A DNA stretch of 64,000 bases from JANELJ01 sp024511395 (GTDB lineage: Bacteria; Pseudomonadota; Gammaproteobacteria; GRL18), in contig OY820613.1 in the NCBI GenBank assembly GCA_963681975.1, positions 2,728,001-2,792,000 of the forward strand. Reading direction: 5' to 3'. Under the pieces are notes generated by a model. The model was not told where the DNA came from, did no database searches, and saw nothing but the letters and a program-made list of their open reading frames with translations. Of the stretch, positions 31,526-39,389 are shown in pieces; the first letter of the stretch is position 1; each line of letters begins with the position of its first letter. Both the position numbers and the translations under genes were made by a program.

Positions 31526-31542
31526 ATGCACAGGTAAAGCCA

Positions 31543-32142
31543 ATGTCCACTATGGAAAAAACCACTTTACTGTTTGAAAAGCATCCCGTTTCAAAAAAAC
31601 AGGCGCGCTTTGATGACAGTGGCCACTCTGCATGGTTATATGTCACTAATCCCAACAGCCCGGTTGTTACAGCTGACTGCTGGATTTACAACCGGATTAC
31701 CGCACCACAGGAATCTAAAATTCGTAAATATCGGACCTCCTCACCTCCCGCTGTGGCCAGTTATGCCCACCCACATGCCGAATTTACGCCGCTACAGTCT
31801 GACATTTTTGAATTTAAATGGAGTCATGACGGTCGCTCAGTCGCAGTATTAATTAACGGTATTCCCTTTGGTTTTATCCCACCCGGTGTTCAGCGGGGCT
31901 ATAGTAAGCATTTGATGAAAACCGGGCCATGGGGACATAAGTGGGATGAAAAACTTTATCAGGTATTGTTTGATGAGTCCGGCTGGAGTGAGAGTATTTC
32001 TACGTTTTATTATCGTTCAGCGTTCAGCGTTCAGCGTTCAGCGTTCAGCGTTCAGCGTTCAGCGTTCAGCGTTCAGCTGAAAATTTTAAAACCTCTTTTT
32101 CTTCAGTCAAGCAAAATATTAAAATATTTTGTATTAATTTGA
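31543..32142 (+). CDS. Protein of unknown function, C-terminus extended by heptamer repeat
   Basis: About 199 residues from ATG 31543 (17 bp after moaC). Residues 1-155 look like a folded, soluble domain rich in Trp, Tyr and His (SAWLYVTNP, YAHPHAEF, FGFIPPGVQRGYSKHL, TGPWGHKWDEKL). I do not recognise the family. After ESISTFYYR the text becomes repeats of SAFSVQR, encoded by nine CGTTCAG copies, then LKILKPLFL from the adjacent dispersed repeat. So the natural end is probably lost or phase-variable. Co-transcription with moaC is likely; a molybdenum role is unproven. Confidence 0.55.
   Translation: MSTMEKTTLLFEKHPVSKKQARFDDSGHSAWLYVTNPNSPVVTADCWIYNRITAPQESKIRKYRTSSPPAVASYAHPHAEFTPLQSDIFEFKWSHDGRSVAVLINGIPFGFIPPGVQRGYSKHLMKTGPWGHKWDEKLYQVLFDESGWSESISTFYYRSAFSVQRSAFSVQRSAFSVQLKILKPLFLQSSKILKYFVLI
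32014..32076 (+). repeat. CGTTCAG heptamer array, nine perfect copies
   Basis: 63 bp, 9 x 7 bp, no mismatches. It lies inside the 3' end of the ORF downstream of moaC. Each loss or gain of one unit shifts the frame, so copy number could switch the C-terminus. It joins directly to dispersed element copy 2. Confidence 0.95.
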
Positions 32143-32190
32143 GGATAAATCCTTTTGCTCTGGCTCTTTCTGAACGCTGAACGCTTTCTT
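32077..32190. repeat. Dispersed inverted-repeat element, copy 2
   Basis: Matches 7742-7856: both share CTTTTTCTTCAGTCAAG, then an AAAATATTTTG-type stretch, GATAAAT and TTGCTCTG.CTCTTTCTGAACG. It ends CTGAACGCTGAACGCT, the inverse of the heptamer array on the other side, so the whole unit is bounded by inverted heptamers. It adjoins the thiC stop codon. Confidence 0.75.
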
Positions 32191-32195
32191 TAAAG

Positions 32196-34085
32196 TCAGG
32201 ATTTGGTGTAGATTTCGCTGCCGATTTCCTTAAACTGGGCGGATTTTTCGGCCATACCTTCTTCAATGGCTACTGTAATATCAGCGATGCCCTGTTTGGC
32301 GGCATAATCCCGTACGTCCTGGGTGATTTTCATGGAGCAGAAGTTAGGGCCGCACATGGAGCAGAAATGGGCTAATTTATGAGCCTGTTTGGGCATTGTT
32401 TCGTCATGATACTCACGTGCCCGTTCCGGATCCAGACCCAGGTTAAACTGATCTTCCCAGCGGAATTCAAAGCGGGCCTTGGACATGGCATTGTCCCGTA
32501 CCTGGGCACCGGGGATTCCTTTGGCCAGATCCGCTGCATGAGCCGCCAGTTTATAGGTGATAATACCGTCGCGGACATCTTCTTTATTGGGCAGTCCCAG
32601 ATGTTCTTTAGGGGTGACATAGCAGAGCATGGCGGTACCATACCAGCCAATCTGGGCCGCACCAATGGCCGAGGTTATATGATCATAGCCCGGGGCAATA
32701 TCGGTCGTCAGCGGTCCAAGGGTATAAAACGGTGCTTCATGACAGGCTTCGAGCTGAATATCCATATTTTCCTTAATCATGTGCATGGGCACATGGCCGG
32801 GGCCTTCTATCATGGTCTGGATATCGTGTTTCCAGGCAATTTTGGTTAGTTCGCCCAGGGTTCTTAACTCACCCAACTGAGCCTCATCATTGGCATCGGC
32901 TATAGAGCCGGGACGCAGGCCGTCACCCAGTGAGAAGGACACATCATAGGCTTTCATAATGTCGCAGATGTCTTCAAAATGGGTGTACAGAAAGCTTTCG
33001 GTATGGTGCGCCAGACACCATTTGACCATAATGGAACCACCCCGGGAGACAATACCAGTCAGACGTTTAGCAGTCAGAGGTACATGCTGCAGGCGAATAC
33101 CGGCATGAATGGTAAAATAATCCACGCCCTGTTCCGCCTGTTCAATGAGAGTATCTCGGAAAATTTCCCAGGTCAGTTCTTCGGCCTTGCCGTTTACTTT
33201 TTCCAGCGCCTGATAAATCGGTACGGTGCCAATGGGTACCGGTGAATTACGAATGATCCATTCACGGGTTTCATGAATGTTTTTACCTGTGGACAGATCC
33301 ATCAGGGTATCGCCACCCCAACGGGTGGACCAGACCATTTTTTCTACTTCTTCGGTAATGGAAGAAGTAACCGCCGAGTTGCCAATATTGGTATTGACCT
33401 TAACCAGAAAATTGCGCCCTATGATCATGGGCTCCAGTTCCGGATGGTTAATATTGGCAGGAATAATAGCACGCCCCATAGCCACTTCCTGACGGACAAA
33501 TTCCGGTGTCACTTCCTCAGGAATACTGGCACCGAAATTTTCTCCGGGATGCTGGGGATGCTGACGCATCAGCCCGGCTTCGCGCATCTCCTGTAATTTA
33601 CAGTTTTCTCGAATGGCTATATATTCCATTTCCGGGGTAATAATACCCTGGCGTGCATAATGCATCTGGGAGACATTTTTACCACTTTTTACCTTGCGTG
33701 GTGCCCGGATATGTTCAAAACGCAGATTAGCCAGATCGGGATCACTTTGCCGCTGCTGACCGTATGCCGAGCTTGGACCGGATAATTGTTCTGTATCGTC
33801 CCGTTCCAGTATCCAGTTATTCCGCAGGGGCGGCAGGCCCTTAAGCAGATCAATTTCGGCATCGGGATCGGTATAAATACCGGAAGTATCATAAACCGGA
33901 ATAGGCGGGTTTTGCTCCACACCTTCATTGGTTTCTGTATCAGCCTGCATGATTTCCCGCATAGGCACCCGGATATCCGGGCGGCTGCCCTGGACATAGA
34001 TTTTTCTTGAACCTGAAAATGGTCGGGTAACTTCTTCAGATAACTGAGTCGTCTGACGGATAAAATCTTCTGGAATGGCGCTCAT
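32196..34085 (-). CDS. thiC: phosphomethylpyrimidine synthase
   Basis: 629 residues from the ATG at 34085, which has TTAAGGA upstream; an in-frame TTG at 34103 is less likely. The C-terminal radical SAM cluster motif is CSMCGPNFC (CX2CX4C). GPGHVPMHMIKENMDIQLE and TLGPLTTDIAPGYDHITSAI are family hallmarks. ThiC converts AIR to HMP-P in thiamine synthesis. A TPP riboswitch precedes it. Confidence 0.97.
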   Translation of the reverse strand: MSAIPEDFIRQTTQLSEEVTRPFSGSRKIYVQGSRPDIRVPMREIMQADTETNEGVEQNPPIPVYDTSGIYTDPDAEIDLLKGLPPLRNNWILERDDTEQLSGPSSAYGQQRQSDPDLANLRFEHIRAPRKVKSGKNVSQMHYARQGIITPEMEYIAIRENCKLQEMREAGLMRQHPQHPGENFGASIPEEVTPEFVRQEVAMGRAIIPANINHPELEPMIIGRNFLVKVNTNIGNSAVTSSITEEVEKMVWSTRWGGDTLMDLSTGKNIHETREWIIRNSPVPIGTVPIYQALEKVNGKAEELTWEIFRDTLIEQAEQGVDYFTIHAGIRLQHVPLTAKRLTGIVSRGGSIMVKWCLAHHTESFLYTHFEDICDIMKAYDVSFSLGDGLRPGSIADANDEAQLGELRTLGELTKIAWKHDIQTMIEGPGHVPMHMIKENMDIQLEACHEAPFYTLGPLTTDIAPGYDHITSAIGAAQIGWYGTAMLCYVTPKEHLGLPNKEDVRDGIITYKLAAHAADLAKGIPGAQVRDNAMSKARFEFRWEDQFNLGLDPERAREYHDETMPKQAHKLAHFCSMCGPNFCSMKITQDVRDYAAKQGIADITVAIEEGMAEKSAQFKEIGSEIYTKS

Positions 34086-34144
34086 GCTGGTCCTTAAATT
34101 CAAATATATAAAAACAGAACAGGCGTGGGAGGTGCTATGAATGC

Positions 34145-34235
34145 AGCAGAAGCCTTCCTACGCCGGTACAAACCGGATCAGGTTCAAAGGGTATATCTCA
34201 CCCCGCGACTTTAAGTAGCGTGGACCCCTGGCGGA
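34145..34235 (-). promoter_or_regulatory. TPP riboswitch (THI element)
   Basis: On the minus strand GGGGTGAGATATACCCTTTG, AACCTGATCCGG and GCGTAGGAAGGC are the conserved TPP aptamer segments, in order and with the P1 stem around CAGGGGTCC. It lies about 60-150 bp upstream of thiC and should repress it when thiamine pyrophosphate is abundant. Confidence 0.93.
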
Positions 34236-34356
34236 AAAAACCTAAAACAGCTTCTGAAAGTAACGGATTTTTATTTAAATTTCAAGGAAAAGAATAAAGT
34301 GTTAGCTATTAGTGAGTTTCAGGATGCGGGCATCCTGCCCGCATTTTCTGGGAAGC

Positions 34357-35622
34357 TTACAGGGCTTCCAGCTTTCTCATACCCGCAGGCAGTAGTTTCA
34401 GTTCTACCAGGGCGGTAATTAAAACTGCAAAAAACGAAGCATCTTCATAGAGCATCTGATAGTACTGGATTTTCATGGTCAGGGCACTGCCAAACACAAT
34501 GGCCAGAAAAGCCATAATGGAACCTATAGCCAGGGTAGAAACACCGGTGATCCCCTGCCCAATAGTACAGCCCATCGCCAGAACACCACCAAAGCCCATC
34601 AGTATACCGCCAATTACATGGGTCAGAAAATCCTTAAAATTAACAAACCATTCAATTCTAAAACTTCGGCTGATTAAGGCCCATAAAAAGGAGCCCAAAA
34701 TCACACCAAATACTGCGACAATACCAAAAGTCAGCAGAGCTGAATTTAAGCCGTTGCTGACATAACCAAGGGTCTGGCCAATTGGATTAATAAAGGTAAA
34801 GGACTGGGGTGACAGGGGAGCACCCTGAGCCGGCTTGCCTTCTTCAGACTCACTGACCATGTCCCAGTTTTCATAGTATTCCACCAGAGAGTACTGAGTT
34901 TCTTCATCAGGGGCATCCACCATCACAGAACCACTCAGATACCATCCAGCCAGAATAGCCAGACCCACAATAAGACCACCCAGCCAGTAGTCAGAACTGG
35001 ACCAGAAATACTTACTTTTAACAATATAAAACAACAGCAGAGCGGTCAGAATACCACTAACAATCAGTCGTGTTCCTACCGGATTCTCACTATTAATCAA
35101 AGAACCCAGATCCTGATTAGTATCCAGGGAAATCGCCAAGGGGCGTATCCAGTCATAAAACAGAACAGAAAACAGGGTCTTGTCAGAACCTGGAAATGGA
35201 TTGGTCATATAGTAGGCAATAACGGCAATAATAATAAATACCAGAATGGATTTAATATTACCACCGCCAATGCGGATCAGGGTTTTATTACCGCAGCCAC
35301 TGGCCAAGGTCATACCAATACCAAACAGAAAACCGCCGAGAATATTTTCAGCCCAGACCAGCTGGCTGCTGCGATAGGGAGGAAAACTGCTGTCTGCATT
35401 GATCAGTCCCAGTGATTCCAGAACAATTAAACCAGTCATGGCCACGGCAATAGCCAGCAGCCAGGAACGAAAGCGACTGTAGTCACCCATATTGACCATG
35501 TCAGAAACGGCACCCATGGTACAGAAATTGGTCTTATTGACTACCGCCCCCATAATGAGAGCGACAATAAAGACGCCCCACAGGAGTGTCGACTGTGCAG
35601 CCGAGAATGATTCAAACAGCAT
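34357..35622 (-). CDS. YeeE/YedE (TsuA-type) sulfur-compound permease
   Basis: 421 residues from the ATG at 35622, which follows AGAGGG; an in-frame ATG at 35661 lacks a good site. About ten hydrophobic segments with conserved Cys-containing stretches NFCTMGAVSDM (about 33), LASGCGNKTLIRIGGGN (about 107) and LAMGCTIGQGITGVSTLA (about 348), which in TsuA form the thiosulfate path. An inner-membrane transporter of thiosulfate or a related sulfur species is the best guess. It is monocistronic between thiC and the methyltransferase. Confidence 0.82.
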   Translation of the reverse strand: MLFESFSAAQSTLLWGVFIVALIMGAVVNKTNFCTMGAVSDMVNMGDYSRFRSWLLAIAVAMTGLIVLESLGLINADSSFPPYRSSQLVWAENILGGFLFGIGMTLASGCGNKTLIRIGGGNIKSILVFIIIAVIAYYMTNPFPGSDKTLFSVLFYDWIRPLAISLDTNQDLGSLINSENPVGTRLIVSGILTALLLFYIVKSKYFWSSSDYWLGGLIVGLAILAGWYLSGSVMVDAPDEETQYSLVEYYENWDMVSESEEGKPAQGAPLSPQSFTFINPIGQTLGYVSNGLNSALLTFGIVAVFGVILGSFLWALISRSFRIEWFVNFKDFLTHVIGGILMGFGGVLAMGCTIGQGITGVSTLAIGSIMAFLAIVFGSALTMKIQYYQMLYEDASFFAVLITALVELKLLPAGMRKLEAL

Positions 35623-35908
35623 TGTTTTTCCCTCTAAATTACAAAAAGTTTTTATTTGCAAGCTCAGCGAGCGATTTGCTCACTATTAATCTTTATTTAT
35701 ATCTACCTGGTAAAACTGATTAGCAAAACTAATGCCACTTTATAAACCCATTTAATATCAATATATTATGACCATTTAAGTGTTTTATAACTATGCAATA
35801 TGCATCTGCTTATTGCACTTTACAATTTTGGATTTAAACCGCCATTTGCTCTATAATCCTAAGTTAATATTAACCATTTCAGCCCAACATCAAAAAAGGC
35901 AATACAGC

Positions 35909-36571
35909 ATGATGGAAATAAACTTTGAAACCGCTCGCCACAATATGATTGAACAGCAGATCAGGCCATGGAATGTTATTGATCCCGTTGCCCTGGAGGC
36001 ACTGGAAACAATTCCAAGAGAAAATTTTGTGGCCGATGAGCTAAAAGAGGCCGCCTTTTCTGATGTGGAATTACCCATTGGCCATGGTCAGCTTATGCTG
36101 GCGCCAAAAATAGAAGCCAAAATCCTGCAGGCCGTGCAGGTTAAAGAAACCGATAAAGTACTGGAAATCGGTACCGGCAGCGGCTACCTGACCGCTCTGC
36201 TGGCTCATCTTGCCGATACGGTTATCACTGTCGAGCTGTATGAAGACTTAAGTGAACTGGCCAGAAAGCGTGTTGAAGCCGAAGGCATTAAGAATGTCAG
36301 GTTTGTGGTTGCCGATACGGCTAATGGTTATAGCGGCGGCGGGCCCTATGATGTCATAGTAATAACCGGTTCAGTACCCGAATTGCCGGAAAGCTTTAAG
36401 CAGAGCCTGAAAATTGGAGGCCGTCTGTTCGCTGTCACTGGAGAGTCTCCGGTTATGGAAGCGATTTTGATCACCCGGGTATCCGAAAAGCAGTTTTCTG
36501 AGCAGTATTTGTTTGAAACTGACCTGCAACCGCTGGAACATGTGAATAAAAAGTCCAGGTTTATTTTTTAG
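35909..36571 (+). CDS. Pcm-like protein-L-isoaspartate O-methyltransferase
   Basis: 220 residues from the ATG at 35909 (RBS-like AAGGCA). The open frame extends upstream but the family start matches MEINFETARHNMIEQQIRPW. SAM motif I is VLEIGTGSGYLTALLAHLAD (about 88-107). It belongs to the divergent Pcm branch often found upstream of tolC and waaA in gammaproteobacteria, whose substrate is less certain than for true Pcm. waaA follows here, but no tolC. Confidence 0.82.
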   Translation: MMEINFETARHNMIEQQIRPWNVIDPVALEALETIPRENFVADELKEAAFSDVELPIGHGQLMLAPKIEAKILQAVQVKETDKVLEIGTGSGYLTALLAHLADTVITVELYEDLSELARKRVEAEGIKNVRFVVADTANGYSGGGPYDVIVITGSVPELPESFKQSLKIGGRLFAVTGESPVMEAILITRVSEKQFSEQYLFETDLQPLEHVNKKSRFIF

Positions 36572-36575
36572 TTTG

Positions 36576-36610
36576 ACCCTCACCTTGGCCCTCTCCCAAA
36601 GGGAGAGGGA
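36576..36610. repeat. CCCTCACCC hairpin repeat, copy 3
   Basis: CCCTCACCTTGGCCCTCTCC then CAAAGGGAGAGGG, immediately after the methyltransferase stop. It can double as a terminator. Confidence 0.85.
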
Positions 36611-36643
36611 ATGGATTATGCGGAAACCGGAATTATGCCGCAA

Positions 36644-37168
36644 ATTAATCAACTGAGTAATAAAGGCAAAAATACTAATGACAGCCCGACTTTTGAGCAG
36701 CCGCTATCCTTATTGCGCAGTTGTCACGACAAAATCATTCATTTTTCTTCTTCCCTTTATAAACTTAGCCAGGCACTGCATAAAGACGGCTAGACACCGC
36801 AACTGGAAACGTCTGCCGATCAAATTCGCCATTATTTTAATGTTGCCGGGCCGGAACATCATAATGATGAGGAAGAACACCTGTTTCCTGCTGTTATTGC
36901 CCTGTGTCCTAAATGTTCTCAGGCCCTGTCCATGGAGTTGATTACTCTGATAAACACCATGATTAAAGAGCATGTGTAATCCGACCTGCTGTGGGAGGAA
37001 CTGGATAAGATACTGGCAGAACGCACTGAAGATTTTAATACTCTGGAACAGATGGCAGAGCAGTTTGCCCAAAGCATGAGCGAACATGCGCAGATTGAGA
37101 ATGAGCAGATTTTTCCCTATGCTGAATAGCATATCAGTGAGGATTTGTTTAAGAAAATGGGACGATAA
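36644..37168 (+). pseudogene. Hemerythrin-domain protein interrupted by three in-frame stops
   Basis: One continuous frame of about 175 codons shows a complete four-helix hemerythrin pattern: CHDKIIHF, PEHHNDEEEHLFPAVI, EHV and SEHAQIENEQIFPYAE, i.e. all expected iron-ligand His and Glu. It is interrupted by TAG (36791-36793), TAA (36977-36979) and TAG (37127-37129) and ends at TAA 37166-37168. No frameshift is seen. Each stop falls where Gln would fit (DG*TPQ, EHV*SDLLW, YAE*HISED). A 140-codon antisense ORF here is a shadow. Confidence 0.75.
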
Positions 37169-37209
37169 ATTGCTAAAAGGCGAGGGATTAAGTTATAAAT
37201 AAATCGTAT

Positions 37210-38544
37210 TCACTCGTTGTCGAAATACGGCTTAATTAAAGCCATAATTTTATCCAGTGCTCCGGCATTCTGCTCAATAAGCTGATGGGCTTTTTTTGCC
37301 ATGCTGTTGCGTTGATCTTTATCACTTAACAGGCTATCAAGTACCTGTTCCAGTTCTGTAGTATCCTGCACCTGCCTTGCGGCCTGGTATTGTAAAAACA
37401 GTTCATTAATGGCATAAAAATTAAAAATATGCGGGCCGTACACAATAGGTAACTCCAGAGCAGCCGGTTCCAGAATATTATGTCCGCCCACCGGCACTAG
37501 GGTACCGCCCATAAACACTAGATCTGAACATGCAAAATAGCGCATCATTTCACCCATACTGTCTCCCAGCAAAATATCCAGGCTTATCATTTGCTCTTTA
37601 ACAGAGGCACTTGCTATTTCTGTACGTTTAGTAACTTTCAGTCCCCAGGGATTTTCTTTCAGCATCTGATAAACAGACTGAAAGCGTTCCGGGTGCCGGG
37701 GTACCATAAGCAGTACCAGTTCAGGGTGCTTTACTCTGAGATTCTGAAAAACTGCCAGGATCTGTTCATCTTCTCCCTTATGGGTACTGGCTGCCATCAA
37801 AACCATTTTAGTTTGCCAGTGCAATTGCCGGTGTAAAGCCTGTCCGGCAGCAATATCTTCAGGCTGGACTTTAATATCAAACTTGATACTGCCGGTAATA
37901 TGCAGGGTATTTTCATCAGCGCCCAGCTCTTTCAGCCGTCCGGAATCCAGTATATCCTGAGCTGCAATACCGGTAAATTTCTGCAGGGTATTTTTAGTTA
38001 ACCAGCCGAAACGGGTATAGCCTTTAGCTGAACGGGCAGACATACGGGCATTTAACAACCATACGGACAATTTTCGACGCTCACATTCCATCAATAAATT
38101 GGGCCAGATTTCTGTTTCCATTATCAGCCCCATGGACGGGTTTATCCTGTTTAGAAAACGGCACACAGAACCGGGCAAGTCATAAGGCAGGTAACAGTGA
38201 AAGATACGTTGCTTTACTATTTCCTGTGCAAAGGTCTTTATAATCTGGGTCGAGCCGGTGGTGGTGCTACAGGTGATCACCAGGGGATAATCAGGATAGT
38301 CTTCCAGGAGTTTATTAATCAAAGGCCGGGTGGCCAGAAACTCACCGATCGAAACAGTATGGATCCAGACGGGCTGTCTGACCGGAGCAAATTCCGGCGA
38401 GGTAAAAATACCCAGGCGTTCAGCCAGACGCAGGGGCTGACGCAGGGTTTTATAGTCTGCGCTTTTTCGGTGTTTGAGTAACAGGCGTAAAAATAATAAG
38501 GGTGTCAGAAGGTAGTACAGGCTGGTGTATAAAAAGCGTTGCAT
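37210..38544 (-). CDS. waaA: 3-deoxy-D-manno-octulosonic acid transferase
   Basis: 444 residues. It has a short N-terminal membrane anchor (YLLTPLLFLRLLL), the GSEFLAT-like motif as IGEFLATRPLINKL (about 69, catalytic Glu), LIMETEIWPNLL (about 138) and a C-terminal GT-B half with FMGGTLVPVGGHNILEPAAL (about 340). WaaA adds Kdo from CMP-Kdo to lipid IVA on the inner membrane, using the product of kdsB/kdsC at the window start. It is 2 bp downstream of the aldo/keto reductase. Confidence 0.95.
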   Translation of the reverse strand: MQRFLYTSLYYLLTPLLFLRLLLKHRKSADYKTLRQPLRLAERLGIFTSPEFAPVRQPVWIHTVSIGEFLATRPLINKLLEDYPDYPLVITCSTTTGSTQIIKTFAQEIVKQRIFHCYLPYDLPGSVCRFLNRINPSMGLIMETEIWPNLLMECERRKLSVWLLNARMSARSAKGYTRFGWLTKNTLQKFTGIAAQDILDSGRLKELGADENTLHITGSIKFDIKVQPEDIAAGQALHRQLHWQTKMVLMAASTHKGEDEQILAVFQNLRVKHPELVLLMVPRHPERFQSVYQMLKENPWGLKVTKRTEIASASVKEQMISLDILLGDSMGEMMRYFACSDLVFMGGTLVPVGGHNILEPAALELPIVYGPHIFNFYAINELFLQYQAARQVQDTTELEQVLDSLLSDKDQRNSMAKKAHQLIEQNAGALDKIMALIKPYFDNE

Positions 38545-38546
38545 AA

Positions 38547-39326
38547 TTAGTCTGTCAGTTGAGCGACTAACTGGGCATTTTGTTTTAAGTGCTCGGGATT
38601 AATCGTACCGGCTATCAGACAACTGACTGCCGGATGCGAAAAAACATAGCGGATGGCTTCATCAATTCCAGCACCACCAGCCTTGCTGTCTGCATGGCCA
38701 CTTTGCAGTCCCTTTTTTATCACCACACCCTTATTGAGTTCCAGCGCCCTGTCCAGTACCGGATCATCGGTATGATCACTGGTATTACGGGTAGCCATAA
38801 CCACATCGGTATTTTCTACTGTCCATAAGCCGCCTTCTGTGGTTTTGGTAGACAGACCCACGGCACGAATTAAACCTTCCTGTTTTAACTGCATCAGGGT
38901 GGTAACGGCATCCTGTTCAATGATCTGCTGATCATTACCGTCAGAATGCACCAGCACCACATCCAGATAATCGGTATTAAGTTTTCTCAAACTGTTTTCT
39001 ATGGTAGTTCGGGTAGCTCTGGCAGAAAAGTCAAAGTGGGACTGGCCGTTAATAAAAGATTCCCCAACCTTGGAGACAATTACCCAGTCCTGACGCCGGG
39101 TCAGTAACTGCCCCAGACGTTCTTCACTATTACCATAGGCCGGTGCGGTATCCAGCAGGTTAATACCCATATCCCTTGCCAGGGCTAATAATTCAACAAC
39201 AGACTTATCATCAGGAATTTTAAACGCCCAAGGGTATTTTACCTGCTGATCCCGGCCGAATTTTACCGTTCCCAATCCCAGCGGGCTGACCGGTATGCCG
39301 GTTTGTCCCAGTTCTTTTAATTGCAT
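38547..39326 (-). CDS. aldo/keto reductase
   Basis: 259 residues, TIM-barrel family. The catalytic tetrad is visible: DTAPAYGNSEERLG (Asp and Tyr), SKVGES (Lys) and VLVHSDG (His). It should reduce an aldehyde or ketone with NADPH. No specific substrate can be read from the sequence. It lies in one transcription unit with waaA; a repeat hairpin separates it from the FAD oxidoreductase. Confidence 0.88.
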   Translation of the reverse strand: MQLKELGQTGIPVSPLGLGTVKFGRDQQVKYPWAFKIPDDKSVVELLALARDMGINLLDTAPAYGNSEERLGQLLTRRQDWVIVSKVGESFINGQSHFDFSARATRTTIENSLRKLNTDYLDVVLVHSDGNDQQIIEQDAVTTLMQLKQEGLIRAVGLSTKTTEGGLWTVENTDVVMATRNTSDHTDDPVLDRALELNKGVVIKKGLQSGHADSKAGGAGIDEAIRYVFSHPAVSCLIAGTINPEHLKQNAQLVAQLTD

Positions 39327-39337
39327 CTTCTAGATTT

Positions 39338-39374
39338 ACCCTCATCCTAACCTTCTCCCAGAGAGAGAAGGAAC
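39338..39374. repeat. CCCTCACCC hairpin repeat, copy 4 (diverged)
   Basis: CCCTCATCCTAACCTTCTCC then CAGAGAGAGAAGG. The CCTTCTC / GAGAAGG arms show compensatory change relative to the other copies, so the stem is kept. Confidence 0.75.
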
Positions 39375-39389
39375 GAAATTATATTCTGG

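Noticed and set aside
32014..32076. Heptamer array as a CRISPR
   Set aside because: Units are 7 bp, directly adjacent and without spacers; no cas genes are present.
34086..34103. TTG at 34103 as the thiC start
   Set aside because: The ribosome-binding sequence TTAAGGA lies between it and the ATG at 34085.
35780..35908. N-terminal extension of the Pcm-like protein
   Set aside because: The extra 43 codons are not homologous to the family and the ATG at 35909 matches the usual start.
36791..37129. Stop-codon reassignment of TAA/TAG in this genome
   Set aside because: Neighbouring intact genes (for example waaA, hldE, prfA) use TAA/TAG as normal ends and PrfA is encoded, so only a local effect or pseudogenisation is plausible.
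36710..37132. 140-codon minus-strand ORF
   Set aside because: It is antisense to the hemerythrin frame, whose sense translation shows the complete set of ligand motifs.
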